Positions 15,884 to 21,654 of a DNA stretch of 21,654 bases are shown one piece after another; within the stretch, counting starts at the first letter, position 1; the number at the start of each line of letters is the position of its first letter. Under the pieces are notes generated by a model. It was not told where the DNA came from and ran no database searches. It worked only from the letters and a program-made list of their open reading frames with translations. The translations under genes and the position numbers were made by a program. The stretch is from an uncultured Caryophanales bacterium (GTDB taxonomy: Bacteria > Bacillota_I > Bacilli_A > RFN20 > CAG-826): assembly GCA_947303105.1 (NCBI GenBank), contig CAMYXQ010000004.1, forward strand, positions 1 to 21,654, in the 5' to 3' direction.

Positions 15884-18535
15884 ATGGCAGAAAAGAAATA
15901 CGTCTACTCCTTCAAGGAAGGCCATGAAGCGAAGCTTGGCAAGGAAATCCTTGGCGGAAAAGGTTTCGGTCTTGCCGAGATGACCGCCGCGGGCATCAAC
16001 ATCCCCGCCGGCTTCACCGTCACCACCGAAGCTTGCACGCTCTACTACCAGAGTGGCAAAGAAATCCCCGACTATGTCTGGAATGACATCGTCGAGCACG
16101 TTCACCAGATTGAAAAGATCTATAACAAATCCTTCGGCGGCGGAAAGGGCATCCCCCTTCTCGTCTACGTCCGTTCCGGCGCCCGGATGTCCATGCCTGG
16201 CATGATGGATACCATCCTCAACCTCGGCCTGAACGACCAGACCGTCAAAGAGCTCACCGAAGCCACCGGCAACCCCCGTTTCGCTTGGGATAGCTACCGC
16301 CGCTTCATCTTGATGTTCACCAACATCGCCAAAGGCCACCCGCGCAACGAGATGGATGCGATGCTTGACAAGATCAAAGAGGACAACGGCTACAAACTCG
16401 ACACCGAAGTCACCGCCGAACAGCTCAAAGAGCTCGTCAGCGAGTACAAGGCTTACTACAAGAAAGTCTTCGGCGAAGAATTCCCGTCCGATCCTTACTA
16501 TCAGCTCCGCGAAGCGGTTGCCGCCGTCTTCCGCAGCTGGGACAACCCGCGCGCCAACGTCTACCGTCAGCGTGAGGGCATCCCCTACGAATGGGGCACC
16601 GCCGTCAACGTCCAGACCATGGTCTTCGGCAACATGGGCGAAGATTGCGGCACTGGCGTCGCCTTCTCCCGCGACCCGTCCACCGGCGAAAAGAGAATCT
16701 ACGCCGAATTCCTTCCGAACGCCCAGGGCGAAGACGTCGTCGCTGGCGTCCGCACCCCGCTTCATATCGATGAGCTCGAACGCCGCATGCCGGAAGTCTA
16801 CAAGCAGTTCGTCGAAACCATCAAGCGCATGGAACTCTACTTCCGCGATATGCAGGATATGGAGTACACCATCGAAAAAGGCACCCTTTACTTCCTCCAG
16901 ACCAGAAATGGTAAGAGAACCGCCCGCTCCGCCGTCAAGATCGCCTGCGATCTCGTCGACGAAGGCCTCATCGATGAGAAGGAAGCCTGCCTCCGCGTCG
17001 ATCCGAAGCAATTGAACGACCTTCTCCACCCGACCTTCGATGAGAAGGATCTCAAACAACATGAAGCCATCATCACCGGCCTTCCCGCCTCTCCGGGCGC
17101 TGGCACCGGCGCGATCGTCTTCACCGCCGAAGAGTGCAAAGCCTGGAGCGATGCCGGCAAGAAAGTCGTCCTCGTCCGTTCCGAAACCTCTCCGGAAGAC
17201 ATCATCGGCATGGTCAACTCCGAGGCGATCCTCACCGCCCGCGGCGGCATGACCTCCCACGCTGCCGTCGTCGCCCGTGCGATGGGCAAGTGCTGCGTCG
17301 CCGGCGCGACCGAAATCGTCGTCGACGAAGAGCACAAAGAGCTCAAAGTCGGTGGCAAAGTCTACCACGAAGGCGACATCATCTCCGTCAACGGCTCCAC
17401 CGGTCTCTGCTACGAAGGCGAGATCAAGATGGTCCCGGCCAACCTCTCTGGCGACTTCGGTCGTTTGATGGGTTGGGCCGACAAATATCGCCGCCTCAAG
17501 ATCCGCGCCAACTGCAATACGCCGGAAGACGCGAAGAACGCCCGCGGATTCGGTGCCGAAGGCATCGGTCTGTGCCGCACTGAGCGTATGTTCTTCGAAG
17601 AAGACCGTATTCTCAACATGCGTTCGATGATCCTCTCGGATACTCCGGAGCAGCGCGAAGCCGCCCTCGAGAGAATCCGTCCGTTCCTCAAGAAAGACTT
17701 CTATGAGATGTACTTGGCCAATCCTGATAGCCATGTCAACATCCGTCTCCTTGACCCGCCTCTCCATGAGTTCCTCCCGGAAATCACCGATGAAGCGAAC
17801 ATCAAAGAACTCGCGAAGAAACTCGACGTTTCCGAACAGAAAGTCAAAGACCGCATCAACCAGTTGCATCAAGCCAACCCGATGATGGGCTTCCGTGGCG
17901 TCCGTCTCTGCGTCGCCTATCCGGAAATCTACGCCGTCTTGGCCCGCGCGATCATCCAGGCCGCCCTCGATGCGACCGAGAAACTCGGCATCGCCGTCGA
18001 ACCGGAGATCATGATCCCGCTGGCTGGCGAAGTCAAAGAGTATCGTTGGGCGAAGAAAGTCGTCGTCGACGCCGTCGAAGACGAACTCAAGAAGCAAGGC
18101 AAGCGCCTCAGTTACCTCGTCGGCACGATGATCGAAATCCCGAGAGCCTGCTTGCGCGCTGGCGACCTCGCCAAGGAAGCGGACTTCTTCTCCTACGGCA
18201 CCAACGACCTCACCCAGCTCACCATGGGCTTCTCCCGTGATGACAGCGGCCAGTTCTTGCCGAAGTACTACGAACGCAAGATCTACGAATTCGATCCGTT
18301 CCAGACCATCGATAAGGATGGCGTCGGCGAACTCGTCAAGATCGCCTTCGAGCGTGGCCGTGCGGCGAAACCGAACCTGACGGTCGGCGTCTGCGGCGAA
18401 ACCGGCGGCGACACCGCCTCCATCGCCTTCTACGACGAAGTCGGGCTCGACTATGTCTCCTGCTCGCCGTTCCGCGTGCCTCTCGCCCGTTTGGCGGCTG
18501 CCCAAGCCAACATTCTCCACGAGAGAAACAAATAA
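15884..18535 (+). CDS. ppdK: Pyruvate, phosphate dikinase
   Basis: Interconverts pyruvate, ATP and phosphate with phosphoenolpyruvate, AMP and pyrophosphate. It has 883 residues, as usual for the family. The N-terminal ATP-grasp domain opens with KEILGGKGFGLAEM and contains RSGARMSMPGMMDTILNLGLN. The swivelling phosphohistidine domain has GGMTSHAAVVAR with His459 and the neighbouring Thr457 that PPDK regulatory proteins phosphorylate in other species. The PEP/pyruvate domain shows GLCRTERMF, GTNDLTQ and CGETGGD with catalytic Cys837. The start is fixed by AGGAGG six bases before the ATG at 15884. Codon use is strongly C-ending compared with mfd or dusB, suggesting high expression and a central role in glycolysis or gluconeogenesis, perhaps using pyrophosphate. 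No ppdK regulator gene is adjacent. The gene ends at a strong terminator. Confidence 0.98.
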   Translation: MAEKKYVYSFKEGHEAKLGKEILGGKGFGLAEMTAAGINIPAGFTVTTEACTLYYQSGKEIPDYVWNDIVEHVHQIEKIYNKSFGGGKGIPLLVYVRSGARMSMPGMMDTILNLGLNDQTVKELTEATGNPRFAWDSYRRFILMFTNIAKGHPRNEMDAMLDKIKEDNGYKLDTEVTAEQLKELVSEYKAYYKKVFGEEFPSDPYYQLREAVAAVFRSWDNPRANVYRQREGIPYEWGTAVNVQTMVFGNMGEDCGTGVAFSRDPSTGEKRIYAEFLPNAQGEDVVAGVRTPLHIDELERRMPEVYKQFVETIKRMELYFRDMQDMEYTIEKGTLYFLQTRNGKRTARSAVKIACDLVDEGLIDEKEACLRVDPKQLNDLLHPTFDEKDLKQHEAIITGLPASPGAGTGAIVFTAEECKAWSDAGKKVVLVRSETSPEDIIGMVNSEAILTARGGMTSHAAVVARAMGKCCVAGATEIVVDEEHKELKVGGKVYHEGDIISVNGSTGLCYEGEIKMVPANLSGDFGRLMGWADKYRRLKIRANCNTPEDAKNARGFGAEGIGLCRTERMFFEEDRILNMRSMILSDTPEQREAALERIRPFLKKDFYEMYLANPDSHVNIRLLDPPLHEFLPEITDEANIKELAKKLDVSEQKVKDRINQLHQANPMMGFRGVRLCVAYPEIYAVLARAIIQAALDATEKLGIAVEPEIMIPLAGEVKEYRWAKKVVVDAVEDELKKQGKRLSYLVGTMIEIPRACLRAGDLAKEADFFSYGTNDLTQLTMGFSRDDSGQFLPKYYERKIYEFDPFQTIDKDGVGELVKIAFERGRAAKPNLTVGVCGETGGDTASIAFYDEVGLDYVSCSPFRVPLARLAAAQANILHERNK

Positions 18536-18542
18536 AGGCCTA

Positions 18543-18577
18543 AAAGAAAATCCCCTGTTTCGCGCAGGGGATTTTTT
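18543..18577 (+). terminator. ppdK terminator, left copy of a 35-bp repeat
   Basis: AAAATCCCCTG and CAGGGGATTTT pair perfectly over 11 bases around the loop TTTCGCG, followed by six T residues in total. All 35 bases recur exactly at 19121-19155, so the toxin-antitoxin operon sits between two identical terminators. Confidence 0.9.
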
Positions 18578-18584
18578 GGTCGGG

Positions 18585-18624
18585 TTGTCTTGCTACGCAA
18601 AGATGATATAATACATGTGTATTA
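18585..18624 (+). promoter_or_regulatory. Promoter and operator of the toxin-antitoxin operon
   Basis: TTGTCT (18585-18590) and a perfect TATAAT (18607-18612) are 16 bases apart, and the -10 box is extended (TGATATAAT). TAATACATGTGTATTA (18609-18624) is an inverted repeat with perfect seven-base arms and a two-base centre; it overlaps the -10 box. An operator here fits autorepression by a ribbon-helix-helix antitoxin. Confidence 0.75.
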
Positions 18625-18641
18625 CAAAGGAGGATAATCCA

Positions 18642-18863
18642 ATGTGCACCTACTCCCTTAGAATGACTGACGGTGAGAAAAAACTCCTTCAGGATTATGC
18701 TGATACCCAAGGCATTTCGATGGCGGATGCCCTTAAGAGGGCATTCTTCAACATGCTGGAAGATGAATATGACATCAAGGCCGCCGATGAGGCTTATGCG
18801 GAATATCTACGGGATCCCGAAACGATCTCGATGGCGGAGATGAAGAAGAAATATGACTTATAG
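18642..18863 (+). CDS. RelB/DinJ-like ribbon-helix-helix antitoxin
   Basis: A 73-residue protein. The N-terminal CTYSLRMTDGEKKLLQDYADTQGISMADALKRAFFNMLED matches the ribbon-helix-helix fold: a short strand (residues 3-8), then two helices split at Gly-Ile-Ser. The acidic C-terminal part (about 40-73, ending in EMKKKYDL) would wrap and block the toxin. The start at 18642 has AAAGGAGG eight bases upstream; an earlier ATG at 18615 lies inside the operator and is rejected. It overlaps the toxin gene by 11 bases, so production of the two is coupled, with the antitoxin first as usual. It most resembles the RelB-like family found widely in gut Firmicutes. Confidence 0.88.
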   Translation: MCTYSLRMTDGEKKLLQDYADTQGISMADALKRAFFNMLEDEYDIKAADEAYAEYLRDPETISMAEMKKKYDL

Positions 18864-19122
18864 TCTTGTTTTTTCGAAGACGGCAGATAAGCAGATCGCC
18901 AAATTGGATGCCGGCGTCCGCCGGATGATCCTCAAATGGTTGGATAAAAATATCGACGGCTGCGAAAACCCACGAATCCACGGCAAGGCGTTAGGCAATA
19001 ATCGCGTCGGTCAGTGGCGGTACCGGATCGGCGATTATCGGGCCATATGTGTCATCGAAGACGATAAACTGATCGTGTTATGCATCACGGTCGCCCATCG
19101 CCGAGAAGTATATGATTTGTAA
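18853..19122 (+). CDS. RelE-family mRNA interferase toxin
   Basis: An 89-residue basic protein of the RelE/ParE fold. The core runs YSLVFSKTADKQIAKLD (first strand and helix), then HGKALGNNRVGQWRYRIGDYRAICVIEDDKLIVLCITVAHRREVYDL. The K-A-L-x(8)-W-R-Y-R-I-G-D-Y-R stretch and the C-terminal H-R-R-E-V-Y are characteristic of RelE toxins, which cut mRNA at the ribosomal A site. The Arg and Lys residues there are the likely catalytic ones. Its ATG overlaps the antitoxin stop and has only a weak ribosome binding site of its own, so it depends on translation of the antitoxin. The gene ends one base into the right terminator copy. Activity against mRNA is inferred; a ParE-like gyrase toxin is less likely given the RelE-type C-terminus. 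Confidence 0.9.
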   Translation: MTYSLVFSKTADKQIAKLDAGVRRMILKWLDKNIDGCENPRIHGKALGNNRVGQWRYRIGDYRAICVIEDDKLIVLCITVAHRREVYDL

Positions 19123-19155
19123 AGAAAATCCCCTGTTTCGCGCAGGGGATTTTTT
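19121..19155. terminator. Bidirectional terminator, right copy of the 35-bp repeat
   Basis: Identical to 18543-18577. On the plus strand it ends the toxin-antitoxin operon; on the minus strand its hairpin is followed by TTTTCTTT and serves the lipoprotein gene. It begins at the toxin stop codon itself. Confidence 0.88.
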
Positions 19156-19169
19156 ATTGCGTTTCGCGA

Positions 19170-20009
19170 TTAGGCCTTCGGGGCTCTGATCGAGAATTCG
19201 CCGTATTTGACGGTCGTGACGTCACTGACGTTCACGATGTCTTTCTTGGCATTGTTGTCGCGGAGGATGACCGACATTTCCGATCTGACCGGGAGATAAT
19301 TCTCAACGGCGAGATAGGCGCTGCTCTTGAGGCTGTAATCGACGGAGACGCCAACGTCCAATCCCGGGATGGTGGCCGCGGCGTCGAGTTTGAGGTCGGT
19401 GTTGAATTTGCCCTTGAGGATCAAGGAGCCTTCACCATCGGAGGCGAAGGAGATGATCGGTTCGTCGTTGGAGCTCAACTTGATTTCCGAAGGAATGTAG
19501 GTGGAGAGCATGGAGGTGAAGTTGGTGAATTGGCCGAGGAATTCCGGCATGACCGCGACGGTCGTGTCGATCAGAGTAGCGAACTCTTCGACATATTCGT
19601 TGGTGAGTTCGATTTCCGCTTCGCCGAAGCTGCTATAATCCAAAACTTCGCCTTCTTCATTTTCGCCGGAACCGGAGACGGAATACTTGGAATGATAGAC
19701 TTCGCCATCTTTCCAGAAGTAGAACTCGGTCTTGGAGTTGCCGCTGTCGCTCTTTGCTTCGGAGACATAGTGGACGAAACGATCCTGGACGCTGGCTTCG
19801 ATGGTGGTGACATTTTCAAGCTTGAAGCCTTCGCCGGACATCTTTGAGACGCTCTTGAAACGGAAGTAGTTGTTTTCCACTTCATCATCAGCGTGCTTCT
19901 TGGCGATTTCGGCGGCGCGGGCCTGGGCGGTCTGCTCGTCGATCTTTTCGGCGCAGGAGGTCAATAACGCGCCGATCATGAGGGGGATGATAAATAATGT
20001 TTTCTTCAT
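19170..20009 (-). CDS. Lipoprotein of unknown function
   Basis: A 279-residue secreted protein. The signal peptide MKKTLFIIPLMIGALLTSC ends in a lipobox L-T-S-C with Cys19 as the lipidated residue. The mature part alternates short polar and aromatic segments rich in Glu, Ser and Thr (about 30-279), with the look of a beta-rich domain; I recognise no enzyme motif. The start at 20009 is set by AAAGGAG seven bases upstream; an ATG at 20030 would place the ribosome over the -10 region and is rejected. It is divergent from lgt, the gene whose product would lipidate Cys19, and is monocistronic. A general resemblance to surface lipoproteins that bind lipids or sugars is possible but not supported by a specific motif. 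Confidence 0.8.
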   Translation of the reverse strand: MKKTLFIIPLMIGALLTSCAEKIDEQTAQARAAEIAKKHADDEVENNYFRFKSVSKMSGEGFKLENVTTIEASVQDRFVHYVSEAKSDSGNSKTEFYFWKDGEVYHSKYSVSGSGENEEGEVLDYSSFGEAEIELTNEYVEEFATLIDTTVAVMPEFLGQFTNFTSMLSTYIPSEIKLSSNDEPIISFASDGEGSLILKGKFNTDLKLDAAATIPGLDVGVSVDYSLKSSAYLAVENYLPVRSEMSVILRDNNAKKDIVNVSDVTTVKYGEFSIRAPKA

Positions 20010-20032
20010 AAAGAAACTCCTTTTGCGCATTG

Positions 20033-20038
20033 ATTATA
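20033..20038 (-). promoter_or_regulatory. -10 box of the lipoprotein promoter
   Basis: On the minus strand TATAAT gives a start near 20026, followed by a short leader with AAAGGAG. No good -35 box is seen at 17 bases. Confidence 0.5.
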
Positions 20039-20066
20039 GAACAAATATCGGAGTGTGGGTGATTTT

Positions 20067-20075
20067 TGATAGAAT
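20067..20075 (+). promoter_or_regulatory. Extended -10 promoter before lgt
   Basis: TGATAGAAT is an extended -10 element (five of six to TATAAT). It ends seven bases before the lgt ATG, with AATAGGG between, which is not a usable ribosome binding site. It faces away from the lipoprotein promoter 30 bases to the left. Confidence 0.5.
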
Positions 20076-20082
20076 AATAGGG

Positions 20083-20880
20083 ATGTATCCAAAACTATTC
20101 GGACTCATTGATAGCTACACCGTCATGATCCTTCTCGGGGTCATTGGGGCTTTGGTGACCTTCTTTTTCTATCTCCGCCGCCAGAAGATGGGACGGAACG
20201 AAATCATCGACCTTTTATGGATCGGCATTGTTTCCGTCATCGCCGGGATCATCTTCGCCTGCTTGTTCGAAAATCTCTATGAACTCATCGAAAACCCCGC
20301 CGCATACCATTGGACTTGGGGCATGACTTTCATCGGCGGAGCGATAGGCGGAGCCGGGATGTTCTTATTGCTCTATTTCCTTTATTACAAGAAACACCAT
20401 AAACCCATCCTCCGCGAGATTCTCGTCGTCGCCCCTGGGTGCATTACATTGGCCCATGCGGTCGGGCGCATCGGCTGTTTCCTCGATGGGTGCTGCTACG
20501 GCAAAGAAACGACCGCCTGGTATGGCATTTACTTCCCAACCCTGGGCAAAACGGTCATCCCGACCCAACTCTTCGAAGCGGCCTTCTTGTTCGTCTTATC
20601 CGCCGTATTGATCGTCTTGGCGTTCAAATTAGATTGGAAATACACATTCCCCGTCTATTTGATTTCCTACGCCGTATTCCGCTTCCTCATCGAATTCATC
20701 CGCGGCGATGAAAGAGGGGCCTTCCTTGGCCCCTTCTCACCCAGTCAGATCTGGTGTTTCGTTTTATGCGCTGGCGGGATCGCCTTGATCTTCATTCTCC
20801 GCCGGTTTATGCCGAAGGCCCATGAAGAACAACAAGAGGCCGTAGCCGATGACAACAAGGCCGACCAGCCCGTTGACTAA
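20083..20880 (+). CDS. lgt: Prolipoprotein diacylglyceryl transferase
   Basis: Transfers a diacylglyceryl group from phosphatidylglycerol to the lipobox cysteine of prolipoproteins. The 265-residue protein has about seven membrane helices. Near residue 125 the segment LAHAVGRIGCFLDGCCYG carries the GRIGC-F-x-x-GCCYG signature of the Firmicutes branch of Lgt-like enzymes, and near the end EFIRGDERGAFLGPFSPSQ matches the conserved Arg-Gly-Asp-x-x-x-G and S-x-S-Q region. The start MYPKLFGLID is preferred because the longer frame runs back through the lipoprotein gene. It lacks a Shine-Dalgarno site and has a -10 box seven bases upstream. Its last 117 bases overlap, tail to tail, the CPBP protease gene; the acidic cytoplasmic tail (about 245-265) is encoded there. 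Confidence 0.9.
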   Translation: MYPKLFGLIDSYTVMILLGVIGALVTFFFYLRRQKMGRNEIIDLLWIGIVSVIAGIIFACLFENLYELIENPAAYHWTWGMTFIGGAIGGAGMFLLLYFLYYKKHHKPILREILVVAPGCITLAHAVGRIGCFLDGCCYGKETTAWYGIYFPTLGKTVIPTQLFEAAFLFVLSAVLIVLAFKLDWKYTFPVYLISYAVFRFLIEFIRGDERGAFLGPFSPSQIWCFVLCAGGIALIFILRRFMPKAHEEQQEAVADDNKADQPVD

Positions 20881-21537
20881 GAAATAAACCCAATCCCCAC
20901 GTAAGTCATATATCGTTGGGATAAGCATCCCATTCAGGAAATTGAATGCGAAATGAAGCGCCACCGGAAGGATGGCATTTTCTGTTTCGAGGTACATGTA
21001 TCCCAGTAACAAACCGAGGAAGAAACAATAAACAACCTGAATCAACGCCGGCACGATGGTGTCCACCGAAGAGATGTTTGTGAGATGGATAATCCCAAAG
21101 AAGAACGCCGACCAGAGGATTCCTTTCCAAGGTTCCCGAGTCTGCGATGCGGCCTCTTTGGCGATCAGCACGCGGAAGATATATTCCTCGGCGCAGGCGG
21201 TCAATAAGCAGACGGGGATCTGCAGCCAGACATCCGCGAGAGGCGAACCGGACTTGGCGGAGAATAGCCCAACGAAGAGGTTTGATATGGCAATAAGCAA
21301 GAACGGCAGGAACCGGAAATCCTTCCAATGAAGCCGTTTGAACCTTGGGTTAAATAACTTGTTGGCTCGGGCATAAAGCACCGCGAAAACGAGAAAAGCA
21401 ACGCGGATTGCCAAAGATATTCCGTAATTCCACCACTTCGAGGCGATCCACCGCGAGAAAGGGAAACAGACAAGGAATAGATAAACAAGGCCGATGATGG
21501 CGATGGCGATCCAACGATTGGCCCGTTCTTTTTTCAT
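20764..21537 (-). CDS. CPBP-family intramembrane metalloprotease
   Basis: A 257-residue membrane protein with about eight helices. The CPBP (Abi/CaaX protease-like) motifs are all present: EEYIFR (Glu117, Glu118, Arg122), F-x3-H (Phe147, His151) and H-x3-N (His195, Asn199). Members cleave prenylated proteins or peptides in eukaryotes and take part in bacteriocin immunity or signalling in bacteria; which applies here is unknown. The ATG at 21537 is preferred over a TTG at 21540; no Shine-Dalgarno site precedes either, and a -10 box ends eight bases upstream. The last helix and the tail overlap the 3' end of lgt on the other strand by 117 bases, and both frames encode believable membrane segments there. 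Confidence 0.88.
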   Translation of the reverse strand: MKKERANRWIAIAIIGLVYLFLVCFPFSRWIASKWWNYGISLAIRVAFLVFAVLYARANKLFNPRFKRLHWKDFRFLPFLLIAISNLFVGLFSAKSGSPLADVWLQIPVCLLTACAEEYIFRVLIAKEAASQTREPWKGILWSAFFFGIIHLTNISSVDTIVPALIQVVYCFFLGLLLGYMYLETENAILPVALHFAFNFLNGMLIPTIYDLRGDWVYFLVNGLVGLVVIGYGLLLFFMGLRHKPAENEDQGDPASA

Positions 21538-21545
21538 CAATGGTT

Positions 21546-21554
21546 ATTATGCCA
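21546..21554 (-). promoter_or_regulatory. Extended -10 promoter before the CPBP gene
   Basis: On the minus strand TGGCATAAT is an extended -10 element (five of six). It lies directly after the T run of the upstream terminator and eight bases before the ATG at 21537, or five before the TTG at 21540. Confidence 0.45.
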
Positions 21555-21563
21555 CAACCGACG

Positions 21564-21596
21564 AAAAAAGGAGGGGCGAACCCCTCCTCTTTTTTG
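21564..21596 (-). terminator. Terminator of the rightmost gene
   Basis: On the minus strand GGAGGGG and CCCCTCC pair perfectly around a TTCG tetraloop and are followed by TTTTTT. An A run before the stem gives it a T run on the plus strand too, so it could stop transcription in both directions. Confidence 0.9.
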
Positions 21597-21603
21597 GTAT
21601 CGA

Positions 21604-21654
21604 TTAAGCGATGGTGAGGTTGGTGAAGGAGAAGGTATCACCAAGAGCGCCGTA
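21604..21654 (-). CDS. C-terminus of an unidentified protein (partial)
   Basis: The minus-strand frame is open from the window edge to a TAA at 21604-21606 and encodes 16 residues, YGALGDTFSFTNLTIA. A terminator follows immediately, which supports a real gene end. The fragment is too short to name. Confidence 0.6.
   Translation of the reverse strand, partial: YGALGDTFSFTNLTIA

Noticed and set aside
15836..18520. An 894-codon open frame on the strand opposite ppdK
   Set aside because: It mirrors ppdK, whose C-ending codons remove stop codons from the opposite strand. The translation is Asp/Glu/Val/Gly/Phe-rich with no domain pattern, and ppdK is certain from its motifs.
18615..18641. Earlier ATG for the antitoxin gene
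   Set aside because: It lies inside the operator and about four bases downstream of the -10 box, so it would not be in the mRNA with a ribosome binding site; the ATG at 18642 has a strong SD.
18536..19169. Whether the repeated hairpins are a CRISPR or an attC-type integron array
   Set aside because: There are only two copies, 543 bases apart, each a plain GC stem with a T run. No integrase, spacer series or cas gene is present.

Overview
The window reads as chromosomal core sequence from a low-to-mid-GC Firmicute, most likely an uncultured member of the Bacilli / Erysipelotrichia / Mollicutes side of the phylum. The evidence is the block pth-mfd-rqcP-tilS-ftsH-dusB, strong AGGAGG ribosome binding sites, a PP-loop and ATP-site pattern in TilS that departs from the textbook form, and a Firmicutes-type toxin-antitoxin cassette. 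TGA is used as a stop (dusB, tilS, pth, the flavodoxin gene), so the genetic code is the standard one and not the Mycoplasma code. Lineage is inference; no rRNA or tRNA gene is present to settle it.

Left part (1-12303, all minus strand). Reading in the direction of transcription: flavodoxin-like protein, Pth and Mfd (overlapping), RqcP (YabO), TilS, FtsH, DusB, a MarR regulator and a pair of ABC exporter half-transporters, the last cut by the window edge. This groups peptidyl-tRNA recycling, transcription-coupled repair, stalled-ribosome quality control, tRNA modification and membrane proteolysis. The MarR-ABC-ABC tail looks like a drug or toxic-compound efflux module attached after dusB.

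Middle (12304-15883). A divergent promoter region leads to a DUF368 (PopT-type) undecaprenyl-phosphate flippase candidate on the plus strand, then a TetR regulator. Convergent to it is an FGGY sugar kinase of unknown substrate, which is itself divergent from ppdK.

Right part (15884-21654). ppdK (pyruvate, phosphate dikinase) has strongly C-ending codon use, suggesting high expression. It is followed by a small RelB/RelE-type toxin-antitoxin operon with a clear promoter and operator, boxed in by two identical 35-bp terminators. Then come a lipoprotein, a divergent lgt (the enzyme that lipidates lipoproteins) and a convergent CPBP membrane protease whose 3' end overlaps lgt by 117 bp. The last 51 bases are the C-terminus of another minus-strand gene.

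The observations most worth a second look are: (i) five genes that lack a ribosome binding site and have a -10 box 6-8 bases before the start codon, suggesting leaderless mRNAs in a Firmicute that otherwise uses strong SD sites; (ii) the toxin-antitoxin cassette between duplicated terminators; (iii) a palindrome between ftsH and dusB that carries both an SD and a 12-base match to the usual 3' end of 16S rRNA; (iv) the long tail-to-tail overlap of two membrane protein genes. No intergenic gap exceeds about 210 bases, and I saw no CRISPR array, insertion sequence, tRNA or rRNA.
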